Source of the DNA: Sphingomonas sp. 37zxx
Lineage (GTDB): Bacteria; Pseudomonadota; Alphaproteobacteria; Sphingomonadales; Sphingomonadaceae
NCBI RefSeq assembly: GCF_000786205.1
Contig: NZ_JROH01000008.1
Coordinates: 1 to 64,000, forward strand
Length of the DNA: 64,000 nucleotides
Direction of reading: 5' to 3'
The notes beneath the pieces are model-generated. The model saw only the letters and a list, made by a program, of their open reading frames with translations, did not search any database and was not told the DNA's origin. This document shows positions 45,958 to 56,500 of this stretch, one piece after another. Numbering within the stretch: the first letter of the stretch is position 1; the number at the start of each line of letters is the position of its first letter. The position numbers were made by a program, and so were the translations under genes.

Positions 45958-47799
45958 ATGATCTATGATGTGATTGTGATCGGCGGTGGCCATGCCGGCA
46001 CCGAAGCCGCCGCTGCGGCTGCACGGCGGGGCGCTCGGACGCTGCTGCTCAGCTTCGACCGCAGCACCATCGGCGCGATGTCGTGCAACCCGGCGATCGG
46101 TGGGCTGGGGAAGGGCCATCTGGTCCGCGAAGTCGACGCCCTTGACGGGTTGATCGCCCGCGCCGCCGACGCCGCCGCGATTCATTATCGTATGCTAAAC
46201 CGAAGCAAGGGTAGCGCGGTGCAGGGGCCGCGCATCCAGGCCGATCGCAGGCGTTATGCCGCCGCGATTCAGGCGATGCTCGCGCGCCAGCCAAACCTCA
46301 CCATCGGCGAAGGTGAAGCCACTGCACTGCTGCTCCACCCAGACGGCAGTGTCGGCGGCATCACTCTGGCCGACGGCAGCACGATCAACGCGCGCGCCGT
46401 CGTGCTCGCGACCGGCACTTTCCTCGGCGGTCGCATCTTTCGCGGTGAAGAGCGTGCAGAAGGTGGCCGGATCGAAGAGCGCGCCGCTACCCGGCTCGCC
46501 CAGCAATTGCGCGATCAGGGTCTGCCGATGGCACGGCTTAAGACCGGCACGCCGCCCCGGCTCGATGGGCGCACGATTGACTGGGCGCGCCTTGCCCAGC
46601 AGCCCTCCGACGACGAACGCTGGACGATGTCGCCCGTGTCGACGCCCGATGCCCGGCTGCCCCAACTATTCTGCGCGATCACCCGGACCAATGATCGTAC
46701 CCACGACATTATCCGCGCCGCCTTGTCGCGCTCTCCCTTGTTCACCGGCGCGATCGACGCGCAGGGACCGCGCTATTGCCCTTCGATCGAAGACAAGATT
46801 CACCGCTTCGGCGATCGCGACGGCCACCAGATTTTCCTCGAACCCGAAGGGCTCGATGATCCGGCCATCTACCCCAATGGCATATCGACCTCGCTACCCA
46901 GCGATGTTCAGGCGGTGATGATCGCCTCGATCGAAGGGCTCGAGCGCGCCACGATCACTACGCCGGGCTACGCGGTCGAATATGATCATATCGATCCGCG
47001 TGCGCTGGCAGCGACGTTGGCGGTTCGCAGCGCTCCCGGCTTGTTCTGCGCCGGCCAGATCAACGGCACCACCGGTTACGAAGAAGCGGCAGGGCAGGGG
47101 CTGGTCGCCGGCCTGAACGCCGCCGCGCATGCGTGTGACTTGGCACCGGCAATGTTCGACCGCGCCGCCAGCTATCTCGGCGTGATGATCGACGATCTGG
47201 TGTTGCAGGGCGTGACCGAGCCGTATCGGATGCTCACCGCCCGCGCCGAATATCGCCTGCATCTTCGCGCTGACAACGCCCAAAGCCGTCTGACGCCCTT
47301 GGGCCTCGCACTTGGCTGCATCACCCCGCAACGTGCGGCGCACTTCGCCGCGGTCCAGGCCGAGCGGAAGCGGCTTGATACCGCATTGGAACAGCCCTGG
47401 TCGCCGCACGCGCTCCGCTTGCGCGGGGCGGATGTCGCGCTCGATGCCGGGCGACGAAGTGGTGCCGACTGGCTTCGCTTTCCTGCCGTGCAGCCGGAGC
47501 ATGTCCTCGATTCGCTCGAAAGCTTCGGCCCCGCCATTCTCAGCGAGGCAGTGCAGGACGCGCATTACGCCCCCTATCTCGAACGCCAGGCCGCCGAGAT
47601 CGCGACGATGCGCGCAAATGATTCAATCCCGATCCCGCCGCAACTCAGTTTCACCAAGGTGCCCGGCCTGTCGGCGGAAATGGCCGAGCGTCTATCGGCT
47701 GCCCGCCCAGCCACCATCGGTGCAGCCGCGCGAATCCGCGGGATCACCCCTGCCGCGATGACCGCAATCCTCTTGCACGCAAAGCGCCAGGCCGCATGA
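45958..47799 (+). CDS. mnmG: tRNA uridine 5-carboxymethylaminomethyl enzyme MnmG
   Basis: This 613-residue FAD enzyme works with MnmE. It has the N-terminal [18 protein letters not shown] dinucleotide fold, [33 protein letters not shown] and [17 protein letters not shown]. The C-terminal helical region ends at AKRQAA. The length is normal. It overlaps rsmG by 4 bases. Confidence 0.96.
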   Translation: MIYDVIVIGGGHAGTEAAAAAARRGARTLLLSFDRSTIGAMSCNPAIGGLGKGHLVREVDALDGLIARAADAAAIHYRMLNRSKGSAVQGPRIQADRRRYAAAIQAMLARQPNLTIGEGEATALLLHPDGSVGGITLADGSTINARAVVLATGTFLGGRIFRGEERAEGGRIEERAATRLAQQLRDQGLPMARLKTGTPPRLDGRTIDWARLAQQPSDDERWTMSPVSTPDARLPQLFCAITRTNDRTHDIIRAALSRSPLFTGAIDAQGPRYCPSIEDKIHRFGDRDGHQIFLEPEGLDDPAIYPNGISTSLPSDVQAVMIASIEGLERATITTPGYAVEYDHIDPRALAATLAVRSAPGLFCAGQINGTTGYEEAAGQGLVAGLNAAAHACDLAPAMFDRAASYLGVMIDDLVLQGVTEPYRMLTARAEYRLHLRADNAQSRLTPLGLALGCITPQRAAHFAAVQAERKRLDTALEQPWSPHALRLRGADVALDAGRRSGADWLRFPAVQPEHVLDSLESFGPAILSEAVQDAHYAPYLERQAAEIATMRANDSIPIPPQLSFTKVPGLSAEMAERLSAARPATIGAAARIRGITPAAMTAILLHAKRQAA

Positions 47800-48416
47800 C
47801 CGAAGACGACGCCAAAACCTGGGTCAGCACCCATTGGCCTGCCGAATCGGTCGAACGGCTCGCCGCCTATGCGGCACTCGTCCGTGCGGGCGCGGCCACA
47901 CAAAACCTGGTTGCGCCGTCGACGCTCGATCATTTCTGGGCGCGGCACATCGTCGATTCGGCGCAGCTCGTGTTGCTCGCGCAGGCGCATACCGCGAAGG
48001 GCGGCTGGATCGACATCGGCAGCGGTGCCGGCCTTCCCGGTATCGTCGCTGCGATCTTGCAATCACGCCCCGTGCTGCTGGTCGAACCGCGTCGCCGCCG
48101 TGCCGATTTCCTTACCGAGACCGTCGATGCATTGGGCCTCTCAGCCACCGTCGCTCAGTCGCGAATCGAGGTCGTCAAGGCGGCAGGGCCGACGTCGATC
48201 CTGTCGGCCCGCGCGGTCACCGCACTCGATCCGCTGTTTGATTCGGCATCGCACCTCGCCGACAAAAATACGCTTTGGCTGCTGCCGAAAGGGCGTTCGG
48301 GCCAATCGGAGTTGGAATTAGCGCAGCACAGGTGGCATGGCATGTTTCACGTGGAACAGAGCGTCACCGCAGCGAATTCGGTGATCGTGGTCGCGAAAGG
48401 GGTTATGCTTCGATGA
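47796..48416 (+). CDS. rsmG: 16S rRNA (guanine527-N7) methyltransferase
   Basis: This 206-residue methyltransferase modifies G527 of 16S rRNA. It has the family boxes [20 protein letters not shown] and [18 protein letters not shown] (SAM motif I). A second parS site (48343-48358) is inside the 3' end of the coding sequence, where it is read as part of MFHVEQ. It overlaps parA by 4 bases. Confidence 0.94.
   Translation: MTEDDAKTWVSTHWPAESVERLAAYAALVRAGAATQNLVAPSTLDHFWARHIVDSAQLVLLAQAHTAKGGWIDIGSGAGLPGIVAAILQSRPVLLVEPRRRRADFLTETVDALGLSATVAQSRIEVVKAAGPTSILSARAVTALDPLFDSASHLADKNTLWLLPKGRSGQSELELAQHRWHGMFHVEQSVTAANSVIVVAKGVMLR
48343..48358. promoter_or_regulatory. parS site inside rsmG
   Basis: TGTTTCACGTGGAACA matches the parS consensus, with one asymmetry relative to the perfect palindrome. 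It lies in the rsmG coding sequence about 55 bases before parA, so the site and the codons for Phe-His-Val-Glu-Gln are under joint selection. Confidence 0.9.
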
Positions 48417-49195
48417 TCGTCGTAACCGTTGCGAACCAAAAGGGCGGGGTGGGCAAGACCACGACCGCCATCAATGTCGGCACCGCGCTCGCCGCGACCG
48501 GGCTGCGCGTGCTGCTGATCGACCTCGATCCGCAGGGTAATGCCTCGACCGGCCTTGGCATCGGTCGCAATGATCGCGAACGCTCGAGCTATGATCTGCT
48601 CGTCGGCGATACTTCGCCCGAAGAAGCCGCGATCGCTACGCGCGTGCCCCGGCTCGACATCGTGCCCGCGACCGTCGATCTCTCGGGTGCCGAAATCGAA
48701 CTGATCGAGTTTGAAGCGCGCACCCATCGCCTCGACCAGGCGATCGCTCGCGGCGCCCAGCATTGGGACGTCGTGCTGATCGATTGCCCGCCATCGCTTG
48801 GGCTGTTGACGATCAACGCAATGGTTGCATCGCATGCGTTGCTCGTGCCGCTGCAATGCGAATTCTTCGCGCTTGAGGGATTGAGCCAGTTGCTCACCAC
48901 CGTCGAACGGATTCGCAGCCGTTTCAATCCCGGCCTGTCGATCCTCGGCGTCGTGCTGACGATGTATGATCGCCGCAACCGGCTGACCGATCAGGTGTCC
49001 GATGACGTCCGCACCGTGCTCGGCAAAGTGGTGTTCGAAACCGTGATCCCGCGTAACGTCCGCCTGTCCGAAGCGCCAAGCCACGGCATGCCCGCGCTCA
49101 TCTACGACTATAAATGCGCCGGTTCGCAGGCCTATATTGCGCTTGCTCGCGAAGTGATCAGCCGGCTCCCCAACCTAACCAAGGCAGCAGCATGA
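48413..49195 (+). CDS. parA: Chromosome partitioning ATPase ParA
   Basis: This 260-residue deviant Walker ATPase drives separation of the origin regions. VTVANQKGGVGKTTTAINV is the deviant Walker A (both lysines), LIDLDPQGNAS and VVLIDCPPSLGLLT follow. The ATG at 48413 overlaps rsmG by 4 bases and its stop overlaps parB by 4 bases. The frame is open to 48275 but that part is shadow of rsmG. Confidence 0.96.
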   Translation: MIVVTVANQKGGVGKTTTAINVGTALAATGLRVLLIDLDPQGNASTGLGIGRNDRERSSYDLLVGDTSPEEAAIATRVPRLDIVPATVDLSGAEIELIEFEARTHRLDQAIARGAQHWDVVLIDCPPSLGLLTINAMVASHALLVPLQCEFFALEGLSQLLTTVERIRSRFNPGLSILGVVLTMYDRRNRLTDQVSDDVRTVLGKVVFETVIPRNVRLSEAPSHGMPALIYDYKCAGSQAYIALAREVISRLPNLTKAAA

Positions 49196-50118
49196 CCGAT
49201 CCGGCCCCCGCTTCGTCGCCGCGCAAGCTGCGTCCCGGTCTCGGTCGCGGTCTCAGCGCGCTTTTAGGGGATGCCGCGCCTGCGCGCGACGCACCCAATG
49301 AAGATGGCAGCATGCCAACGGCGTCGGGCTTGCGGATGCTGCCGGTCAGTTCGCTCACCCCGCATCCAGGGCAGCCGCGCCGCCATTTCGACGAAGCCGC
49401 ACTCGAAGACTTGGCGCAATCGATCGCGCAGCGCGGGCTGATCCAGCCGATCGTCGTGCGCCCGCACGGCAAGGATTATCAGATCGTCGCTGGCGAACGC
49501 CGCTGGCGCGCGGCGCAGCGCGCCCGGCTGCACGAGGTGCCGGTGATCGTCCGCGACCTCGACGATGCCGAAACGCTCGAAATCGCCCTGGTCGAGAATA
49601 TCCAGCGTCAGGATCTCAACGCAATCGAAGAGGCCGATGCCTATCACAAATTGATCGAAGCCTTTGGCCACACCCAAGAGGCGCTCGCCAAGCTGGTCGG
49701 TAAATCGCGCAGCCATGTCGCCAATCTGCTTCGCCTGCTCGACCTGCCGGTGATGGTGCAGAAACAGGTGATCGAAGGCGCGCTCACCATGGGTCACGCC
49801 CGGGCCCTAATCAACGCCCCAGACCCGGAAACGCTGGCCGAGCGAGTCATCACCAAGGGGCTGTCGGTACGCGAGACCGAAAAGCTCGCGCGCGAAAAAC
49901 AAGGTGGCGGCAGTCCGAGAAAGTCGGGCGGCGGGCATGATCCCGTCAGCTCCGATGGCAATGCCGATATCGAAGCGCTTGAACGCCAGCTCGGCGACGT
50001 CCTGGGCTTGGTCGTGCGGGTGGCGCATGCCGGGCAGGGGGGAGTGCTGACGATCAGCTACTCAACGCTCGACCAGCTCGACATGGTCTGTCAGCGGCTC
50101 AGCGGCGACGTGATCTAG
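49192..50118 (+). CDS. parB: Chromosome partitioning protein ParB
   Basis: This 308-residue CTP-dependent clamp binds parS. The N-terminal LRPGLGRGLSALLG is the ParA-stimulating region, YQIVAGERRWRAAQRA is the CTP-binding box, and GKSRSHVANLLRLLDLP is the parS-binding helix-turn-helix. The C-terminal part dimerises. It is the last gene of the mnmG-rsmG-parA-parB operon. Confidence 0.96.
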   Translation: MTDPAPASSPRKLRPGLGRGLSALLGDAAPARDAPNEDGSMPTASGLRMLPVSSLTPHPGQPRRHFDEAALEDLAQSIAQRGLIQPIVVRPHGKDYQIVAGERRWRAAQRARLHEVPVIVRDLDDAETLEIALVENIQRQDLNAIEEADAYHKLIEAFGHTQEALAKLVGKSRSHVANLLRLLDLPVMVQKQVIEGALTMGHARALINAPDPETLAERVITKGLSVRETEKLAREKQGGGSPRKSGGGHDPVSSDGNADIEALERQLGDVLGLVVRVAHAGQGGVLTISYSTLDQLDMVCQRLSGDVI

Positions 50119-50150
50119 AATCTAGGTCGCGGCCTATCCCCTGTTCGTGC

Positions 50151-51167
50151 TCAGCCGAACCGCGCCGCCGCCCGCGCGATCGCCAAACACTCGCCTTCGG
50201 CCAATATCGTCCCCGCGTTCGACGGCGCGACAATCGCCCGTTCGGCCGCGCGAACCCGGTCGATCGCGCGCGCCAGTTGCGGCGATGACCATTTCCGCAA
50301 CGCCTTGACGACATTCGGCTTTTCTTTCCAAAAGACGCGATTGCGCTCGACGACGGCCTCGATCCCTTCGCCGCCATCGACCTCGCGCCGCATCTCGGCC
50401 AGCGCCATCAGCCGCCGCACCAATTGCCGCAGCATCGGAATGTTCGCATTTTCCGCGCTCACCAGATGCAGCGCCGCCGCCGCGCCCGGTGCGTCGCCGC
50501 CGATCACTGCCTCGATCGCCGCGAACATCCCGCTTTCGTCGAGATCGGCCCCGATTGCCTCGATCGCATCGAGATCGGCGTCGATCGGATTGTCGGGCGA
50601 AGCGTCGACGAACAACGCGAGCTTTTCGATCTCCTGCGCCAGGATCGCACGATCGCCGCCGGTCGCCGCCAGCAATCGCTCGCCGACATGCGCGCCCAAT
50701 CGCAGCCCGTGGTCGCGTGCGATACCCTGTACCATCCGTACCGCTTCCTGCCCCTCAGGCACGTAGAAGGCGCAGGCAGCGGCCGTCCGTGCGCCCTCGG
50801 CCAGCTTCACGATCTTGCCTGATTTCTTCACCGTCGGCGCGATCGCCACCACCGGATTGCCCGCACGCTCGGCGGCCAGCAGCAGCGTGAACGCCTCGAG
50901 ACATTCCTCGCCAGCCCCCGACACGCGAATATAGCGCCGATCGCCAAACAACGACATTGATGCTGCTTCATCCGCCAGCCGTCCGGGGTTGTTCTTCAGA
51001 AAACCGCCGTCGAAATCGACGCGCTCAGCGCCGTCGCCCAGCGACTTGGCCAGCCGCCCTGCCAGTTCATTGGCGCTCGCTTCGTCGGGGCCGTGGAGCA
51101 GGTACAGCCGCGTATCGGCGTCGGGCGCCTCCAGGCGCGCGCGCATCGCCTGCGGCTTGAGGTTCAC
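50151..51167 (-). CDS. holA: DNA polymerase III subunit delta
   Basis: This 338-residue clamp-loader subunit has the HolA pattern: LYLLHGPDEASANELAGRL at the N-terminus, SMSLFGDRRYIRVSG, then LAQEIEKLALFVD and a C-terminal helical domain with NVVKALRKWSSPQLARAIDR. It is convergent with parB and overlaps lptE by 4 bases. Confidence 0.9.
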   Translation of the reverse strand: MNLKPQAMRARLEAPDADTRLYLLHGPDEASANELAGRLAKSLGDGAERVDFDGGFLKNNPGRLADEAASMSLFGDRRYIRVSGAGEECLEAFTLLLAAERAGNPVVAIAPTVKKSGKIVKLAEGARTAAACAFYVPEGQEAVRMVQGIARDHGLRLGAHVGERLLAATGGDRAILAQEIEKLALFVDASPDNPIDADLDAIEAIGADLDESGMFAAIEAVIGGDAPGAAAALHLVSAENANIPMLRQLVRRLMALAEMRREVDGGEGIEAVVERNRVFWKEKPNVVKALRKWSSPQLARAIDRVRAAERAIVAPSNAGTILAEGECLAIARAAARFG

Positions 51168-51664
51168 TCCACCCCGTCGGTGCGCTGCGCGTACAGCGCA
51201 ATCCGCGCGACGATCTGGTCGGCGACGATTCCCGACAGCCGCTCCAGCGCGGTCTGTTCGGCAGCGATCGTCGCATATTCGGAGCCGACGACGTCGATCC
51301 CGGCGTCCGACCCCGCAGTGGCATCGACCAGCACCCCGCCATTGGCGAGATCGACGAGTTGATAGCGCGCGCGCAACGTCCGCCGCTCGCGCGTGATGGT
51401 ATCGTTCTGCCGCACGCCAAGGCCAATAATCTGGTCGTCGAGCACCACCTGCAACTGGTATCGTGCGCTGCCATTGTCGCCGCCCGCCAGCCGATCACGC
51501 AAGGCATTGGCCATCAGCCAGCCCTGCTGCCCCTCGATCGGCGCAACCTCGACCGAGGTGAGTGTCTGCCGCACCGCACCATTGGGGCCGCCGCCATAAA
51601 GCGGCTGCATCCCGCAACCGGGCAGCGCGGCGGCCAGCGCCAGCAGTGCGATCAGCCGCTTCAT
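51164..51664 (-). CDS. lptE: LPS assembly lipoprotein LptE
   Basis: This 166-residue outer-membrane lipoprotein has a lipobox ([10 protein letters not shown], Cys17) and a QPLYGGG start to the mature part, typical of alphaproteobacterial LptE-like proteins next to leuS and holA. LptE plugs the LptD pore that inserts lipopolysaccharide. The ATG at 51664 overlaps the leuS stop by 4 bases. A longer open frame to 52912 is antisense or shadow of leuS. Confidence 0.83.
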   Translation of the reverse strand: MKRLIALLALAAALPGCGMQPLYGGGPNGAVRQTLTSVEVAPIEGQQGWLMANALRDRLAGGDNGSARYQLQVVLDDQIIGLGVRQNDTITRERRTLRARYQLVDLANGGVLVDATAGSDAGIDVVGSEYATIAAEQTALERLSGIVADQIVARIALYAQRTDGVE

Positions 51665-54246
51665 GCGACCAGATTGACCAGACGGTCGGGCACGACGATC
51701 ACCTTTCGCGGCGGTTTGCCGTCCAGCACCCGTAGCACATTGGGCGATGCCAGCGCAGCGGCTTCGACGTCCTCGCGCGCCATGCCCTTGGGGACCGTCA
51801 GCGTATCGCGAAGCTTCCCATTGACCTGGATCGCGATCGTCACTTCGTCCTCGATCAGCAGCGCCGGATCGACTTCGGGCCAGGGTGCGTCGGCGATCAG
51901 CCCCTCGGCCCCCATCGCCGCCCAGGCTTCTTCGGCGATATGCGGCGTCATCGGCGCGACGATCCGCATCAACGCGCGGATCGCGGCGGTACGCGATGCC
52001 GAAGGCGCTGCCTTCTCGATCGCGCTCACCAGTTCGTAGAGTTTGGCGACCGACTTGTTGAACTGCAGCGCCTCGATGTCGCCCGCGACGCCAGCGATCG
52101 TCTGGTGCAGCTTGCGATCGAGCGGCTTGTCCTGGCCTTCCGCCGGTTCCACCGTATCGAACAGCCGCCACAGCCGCTGGACGAAGCGCCACGCCCCCTC
52201 GATCCCGCTCTCGGACCATTGCAGGTCGCGCTCGGGCGGGCTGTCCGACAGCATGAACCAGCGCACCGCGTCGGCGCCATATTGGTCGACGATGCCGGTC
52301 GGATCGACGGTGTTCTTCTTCGACTTCGACATCTTCTCGATGCGGCCGAGCGTGATTGCCTCGCCGGTCGCGATCTCGGTGCCATCGCGTACTTCCTCGG
52401 GCGATAGCCATTTGCCGCTCGCCGACTTGTACGTCTCGTGCGTCACCATCCCCTGCGTGAACAGTCCCGCAAACGGCTCGGCGACATCGAGCTTGCCGAT
52501 ATGCCGCAGCGCCCGCGTCCAGAATCGCGCATATAGCAAATGCAGGATCGCATGCTCGACCCCGCCGATATATTGCGCCACCGGCAGCCAGCTTTCGGCC
52601 ACCGCCTTGTCGAACGGCTTGTCCTTGGGCTGGCTGGCGAAGCGGATGAAATACCACGATGAATCGACGAAAGTGTCGAGCGTGTCGGTCTCGCGCCGCG
52701 CGGGCTTGCCGCACGTCGGGCAATCGACATGCTTCCAGGTCGGATGCCGGTCGAGCGGATTGCCCGGAATGTCGAAGCTCACGTCCTGTGGCAGCACCAC
52801 CGGCAGTTGATCGGCAGGCACCGCCACCGCGCCGCAATCGTCGCAATGGACGACCGGGATCGGCGTCCCCCAATAGCGTTGCCGCGACACGCCCCAATCG
52901 CGCAGCCGCCATACAGTGGTGCCATGCCCCCAGCCTTCGGCCTCGGCGCGCCCGATCACCGCGCGCTTGGCGGCGTCGATGTCCATCCCGTCGAGGAATC
53001 GCGAATTCACCAGCGCGCCGGGGCCGGTATAGGCTTCGTTGCCTTCAAACACCGGATCGGTGGCATCGCCATTGCAGACGACGCGCGTGACCGGCAGATC
53101 ATATTTCCGCGCGAAGTCGAGATCGCGCTGGTCGTGCGCCGGCACGCCGAACACTGCGCCGGTGCCATAGTCCATCAGCACGAAATTGGCGATGTACACC
53201 GGCAATTGCCACGTCGGATCGAACGGATGCGTCGCGGTCAGCCCGGTGTCGAAACCCAATTTTTCCTGCGTTTCGAGTTCGGCGGCGGTGGTGCCCCCCT
53301 GCTTGCACCGCGCGATGAACGCGGCGACTTCAGGGTCGTGGGCAAGGGCTTGCGCGATCGGATGATCGGCGGCGACCGCAACGAAACTCGCGCCAAAGAT
53401 CGTGTCAGGGCGGGTGGTGAAGACTTCGACCGACTGCTCCCCTCCCGCCTGCGGGAGGGGCTGGGGGAGGGAATGTTCGGGCGGTTGGGTCGAAGACAGG
53501 CCCTCCCCCGACCCCTCCCGCAGGCGGGAGGGGAGGTTCAGCCCAAAGCTGAACTGCAGCCCCACACTCTTGCCGATCCAGTTCTCCTGCATCAGCCGAA
53601 CCTTGTCGGGCCACTTGTCGAGCGACCCAAGCCCATCGAGCAATTCATCAGCAAAATCGGTGATCTTCAAAAACCACTGCGACAATTTCCGCCGCTCGAC
53701 CAGCGCGCCCGAACGCCAGCCACGCCCGTCGATCACCTGTTCATTGGCAAGCACGGTCATGTCGACCGGGTCCCAATTGACTGCGCTCTCCTTGCGATAC
53801 ACCAGCCCGGCGGCATAGAGATCGAGGAACAGCGCCTGCTCATGCCCGTAATAAGCCGGATCGCACGTCGCGAGCTCGCGCGTCCAATCGAGCGCGAAGC
53901 CTAGCCGCTTGAGCTGCGCGCGCATCGTCGCGATGTTTTCGTAGGTCCAGCCGCCCGGATGGACGCCGCGCTCCATCGCCGCATTCTCGGCGGGCATCCC
54001 AAAGGCGTCCCACCCCATCGGGTGGAGCACTTCCATCCCCTGCATCCGCCGGAAACGCGCCAGCACGTCGCCCATCGTGTAATTGCGGACATGACCCATA
54101 TGGATTTTCCCCGAAGGATAGGGAAACATTTCCAGGACATAGCTTTTGGGCTTGGGGCTGTCGTCGCGCGCGGCAAAGGTGGCGCGGTCTTCCCACACCT
54201 TTTGCCACGCCGCATCCGCCTTCAGCGCGTTGAAGCGTGACGCCAT
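51661..54246 (-). CDS. leuS: Leucyl-tRNA synthetase with in-frame repeat insertion
   Basis: This 861-residue class I synthetase charges leucine tRNA. The HIGH box is HMGHVRN (near 51) and the KMSKS box is KMSKSKKN near 637. The editing (CP1) domain has [16 protein letters not shown]. Residues about 238-270 are extra: a Pro/Gly/Gln-rich stretch encoded by a palindromic repeat (53437-53535) inserted between GLQFSFGL and VEVFTTRP, where E. coli LeuRS has a short beta turn. The insertion keeps the frame and has no stop. It follows the DUF3576 gene by 13 bases. Confidence 0.95.
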   Translation of the reverse strand: MASRFNALKADAAWQKVWEDRATFAARDDSPKPKSYVLEMFPYPSGKIHMGHVRNYTMGDVLARFRRMQGMEVLHPMGWDAFGMPAENAAMERGVHPGGWTYENIATMRAQLKRLGFALDWTRELATCDPAYYGHEQALFLDLYAAGLVYRKESAVNWDPVDMTVLANEQVIDGRGWRSGALVERRKLSQWFLKITDFADELLDGLGSLDKWPDKVRLMQENWIGKSVGLQFSFGLNLPSRLREGSGEGLSSTQPPEHSLPQPLPQAGGEQSVEVFTTRPDTIFGASFVAVAADHPIAQALAHDPEVAAFIARCKQGGTTAAELETQEKLGFDTGLTATHPFDPTWQLPVYIANFVLMDYGTGAVFGVPAHDQRDLDFARKYDLPVTRVVCNGDATDPVFEGNEAYTGPGALVNSRFLDGMDIDAAKRAVIGRAEAEGWGHGTTVWRLRDWGVSRQRYWGTPIPVVHCDDCGAVAVPADQLPVVLPQDVSFDIPGNPLDRHPTWKHVDCPTCGKPARRETDTLDTFVDSSWYFIRFASQPKDKPFDKAVAESWLPVAQYIGGVEHAILHLLYARFWTRALRHIGKLDVAEPFAGLFTQGMVTHETYKSASGKWLSPEEVRDGTEIATGEAITLGRIEKMSKSKKNTVDPTGIVDQYGADAVRWFMLSDSPPERDLQWSESGIEGAWRFVQRLWRLFDTVEPAEGQDKPLDRKLHQTIAGVAGDIEALQFNKSVAKLYELVSAIEKAAPSASRTAAIRALMRIVAPMTPHIAEEAWAAMGAEGLIADAPWPEVDPALLIEDEVTIAIQVNGKLRDTLTVPKGMAREDVEAAALASPNVLRVLDGKPPRKVIVVPDRLVNLVA
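53437..53535. repeat. Palindromic element inserted in leuS
   Basis: Two 35-base arms (53437-53471 and 53501-53535) are inverted copies of each other with 2 mismatches, around a 29-base centre. Each arm also holds its own small palindrome (CCCCTCCCG...CGGGAGGGG). The 99 bases equal 33 codons and contain no stop in the leuS frame. The arm resembles the intergenic hairpin at 43539-43563. Confidence 0.85.
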
Positions 54247-54259
54247 AGGGGGTCTATCC

Positions 54260-54685
54260 TCAGCCAGCGATTGCGGAGCGGCGCAAATCGCGAGCGCGCG
54301 TCAGGATCACGTCTTCGAGCTTTTGCACCGTCGCGGCCTGCACCGGCGCTGCCACCCACTGGCCACCGCGATTGACTTCGCGCAGCGCCGCCACCCGCAC
54401 CGCATCGGCGCGCAGGTCGGTATCGAGGATCGACACCGTTACCTTCATCCGCTCGGTGGGGGTGGTGGGGTTGATATACCAATCGGTAACGATCACGCCG
54501 CCGTTCGAATCGGTCTGCAACAGCGGCATGAAGCTCAGCGTGTCGAGGCTCGCACGCCACAAATAGCTGTTCACGCCGATCGTGGTGATCTGCGATGCGG
54601 CGAGCTCGCGCGGACGGTCGCCGCCGCCACCGCAGCCGGCCAGCGCTAGGGCGAGCGGAAAAACAAGAGCCAGACGGCGATACAT
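54260..54685 (-). CDS. DUF3576 lipoprotein
   Basis: This 141-residue lipoprotein has a signal with lipobox [10 protein letters not shown] (Cys18) and the DUF3576 core ([20 protein letters not shown], then [12 protein letters not shown]). The function is unknown. In many alphaproteobacteria it directly precedes leuS, as here. The ATG at 54685 has AGGAA 8 bases before it. Confidence 0.88.
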   Translation of the reverse strand: MYRRLALVFPLALALAGCGGGGDRPRELAASQITTIGVNSYLWRASLDTLSFMPLLQTDSNGGVIVTDWYINPTTPTERMKVTVSILDTDLRADAVRVAALREVNRGGQWVAAPVQAATVQKLEDVILTRARDLRRSAIAG

Positions 54686-54871
54686 CGGCGGATTCCTCAA
54701 GGGACAGGGACGCTACGAACTGCCTCTATAGATGCTGTGGCGAACCTCGCAAGCAGCGCCCGGCGCGCGCCGCTGTGTGCGATTAGCCACAGGTCAGACA
54801 AAATGCGCCTGGGGCATGGAACGGCAAGCCTGAGTCATGGTATTGCAATGGTCTTGATACAAAGGTTGGGC

Positions 54872-55600
54872 ATGTCGGTTCGTCGTGGGATAAGTGGAGT
54901 TGCAGCGGTGGCGGTAATCGTCGCCGGCTTCGCGCTTGCGCCCGCGATCGGCGCTCCCGGTGAGCAGGAAGTTCGGCAGCTCCGCAAGGCACCGTCCTTT
55001 GCTCGTTCGGGCATCGGCTCCTTTACGCCTGCCTCGGCCGATCCCCGGCTCGCCGCCGCGCTTGCCCGCACCGGCCTGTCGGCCACCGGCTTCCGCTTCA
55101 CCCCGTCCGAAGCGCATGCCAAGCGCAAGGAAGTCACCGTTGCGGTGCGCGCGCGTACTATCCGCGACGATGGCGGCATGGCACGCGGGATTGCGGTGCC
55201 TACCCGCACCTCGGTCAGTTTGCAGCCCATCGCTTATAATCTGGGCATGTCGGTCGGCTGGCGGCGGTTCGCGGTATCGGGCGATGTGTCGCGGCTCGAC
55301 ACCGCGGCGCTGCCCGGTGGTCGCGACTCGGTCGATGTCGGGGTAAGCTACACCGGACGTCGCCTCAGTGGCCGAGTTGCTGCCAACGCCGCCAAGCCGA
55401 CGATCGACCAGCCAACCTTGGTCGCCGAAGCCCCCAGCTATTCGGTCGATGTCGGCACGTCCTATTCGTTGACGCGCAACCTCGATGTCACCGCCGGTGT
55501 CCGTTACCGCACTGAAAGCGATCGGTTGCGCCTGCAACAGCTTCCCGACAACCGCCGCGATAGCCAGGCGGTATATGTGGGTACCGCCTTCCGCTTTTGA
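54872..55600 (+). CDS. Hypothetical exported protein, possible small outer-membrane barrel
   Basis: This 242-residue protein has a signal peptide (GVAAVAVIVAGFALAPAIGA) and a C-terminal part with alternating hydrophobic strands (NLGMSVGWRRFAVSGDVSRL, SVDVGVSYTGRRLSG, YSVDVGTSYSLTRNLDVTAG) ending in Phe (YVGTAFRF), the mark of outer-membrane barrels. I do not recognise a family. The ATG at 54872 has AAAGG before it; ATG 54848 is an in-frame alternative. It is divergent from the DUF3576 gene. Confidence 0.68.
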   Translation: MSVRRGISGVAAVAVIVAGFALAPAIGAPGEQEVRQLRKAPSFARSGIGSFTPASADPRLAAALARTGLSATGFRFTPSEAHAKRKEVTVAVRARTIRDDGGMARGIAVPTRTSVSLQPIAYNLGMSVGWRRFAVSGDVSRLDTAALPGGRDSVDVGVSYTGRRLSGRVAANAAKPTIDQPTLVAEAPSYSVDVGTSYSLTRNLDVTAGVRYRTESDRLRLQQLPDNRRDSQAVYVGTAFRF

Positions 55601-55678
55601 CGGTTGCGAAACGGTTCGCAATAGGCCAGCTTTGCTCGCAAAGTCGGCTGGGTCCGGCAGGACAGGGGGCTGGATAGG

Positions 55679-56500
55679 ATGATGCGGTTATCGACGATTC
55701 TCGGGCTGGCGGTGTCGCTCATCTGGTCCATCCCATCACTTGCCGATCCCACCGCGCAAATTCCGCTTCGCATATCACCGCAGCGTGAAACTACCCTCAC
55801 CACCTGGGTGCCCGAAAAAGTACAGGGCGTGGTGCTGCTGTCGACCGGCCACGGGTCATCGCCCGAAAAATATGACGCGCTTGCCTCGGCCTGGAAGACC
55901 GCAGGCTTTGCGGTCGTCGCGCCGCTCCATGTCGATTCATTGCGCTATCCGGGCCGGGAAAAATTCACGATGCAGGCCAGTTTCGGCGAGCGGATCGCCG
56001 ATCTCAAGGCCGCCAGCGCCTATGCCGCCGCCACCTGGCCAACATTGCCGGTGATTGCCGCCGGCCACAGCTTTGGCACCTTGTCGGCTTTGTGCCTGGG
56101 CGGCGGGCTGTCCTATATCGGCGACTTCCGCGACCCGACGATCAAGGCGGTGATCGGCTTTTCCTCGCCCGGTCGCCTGCCCGGCCTGATTCAGCCGCAT
56201 GCCTATGCCAGCGACGCGCTGCCAATCCTGCTCATCACCGGCGATCGCGACATGGTGCCGGGTGTCGTCACCGATTGGCAGGATCATCTCATGCCGGTGC
56301 AGACGTCGCCCGCCGGCGATAAATATGCCATCAGCTATGCCGGGGCCGGGCATGAGCTGGTCGGCACCCCTGCCGACCCCAATTTCGCCGCCGCCGTCAC
56401 TGCAAGCACCCGCTTTTTGCAAGCCTATGCGCTCGGCGATGCGCCGGCAAAGGCCTGGCTGCGCGGTGGTGACAGCCCCGGCACCTGGATCAGGCGCTGA
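55679..56500 (+). CDS. Exported alpha/beta hydrolase (dienelactone hydrolase-like)
   Basis: This 273-residue protein has a signal peptide (LSTILGLAVSLIWSIPSLA) and an alpha/beta hydrolase core: VVLLSTGHGSSPEKYDAL, the nucleophile elbow IAAGHSFGTLSAL (Ser near 130), LLITGDRDMVP (Asp) and a terminal GAGHELVG (His). It should act in the periplasm on an unknown ester. Its 3' end overlaps the convergent TenI-like gene by 11 bases. Confidence 0.86.
   Translation: MMRLSTILGLAVSLIWSIPSLADPTAQIPLRISPQRETTLTTWVPEKVQGVVLLSTGHGSSPEKYDALASAWKTAGFAVVAPLHVDSLRYPGREKFTMQASFGERIADLKAASAYAAATWPTLPVIAAGHSFGTLSALCLGGGLSYIGDFRDPTIKAVIGFSSPGRLPGLIQPHAYASDALPILLITGDRDMVPGVVTDWQDHLMPVQTSPAGDKYAISYAGAGHELVGTPADPNFAAAVTASTRFLQAYALGDAPAKAWLRGGDSPGTWIRR

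Noticed and set aside
51665..52912. Long minus-strand reading frame continuing upstream of lptE
   Set aside because: It is in another frame inside leuS, which has complete synthetase motifs; the sequence is arginine-rich shadow typical of GC-rich DNA.
52729..53904. 391-codon plus-strand frame opposite leuS
   Set aside because: Antisense shadow of leuS with low-complexity Arg/His content and no domain.
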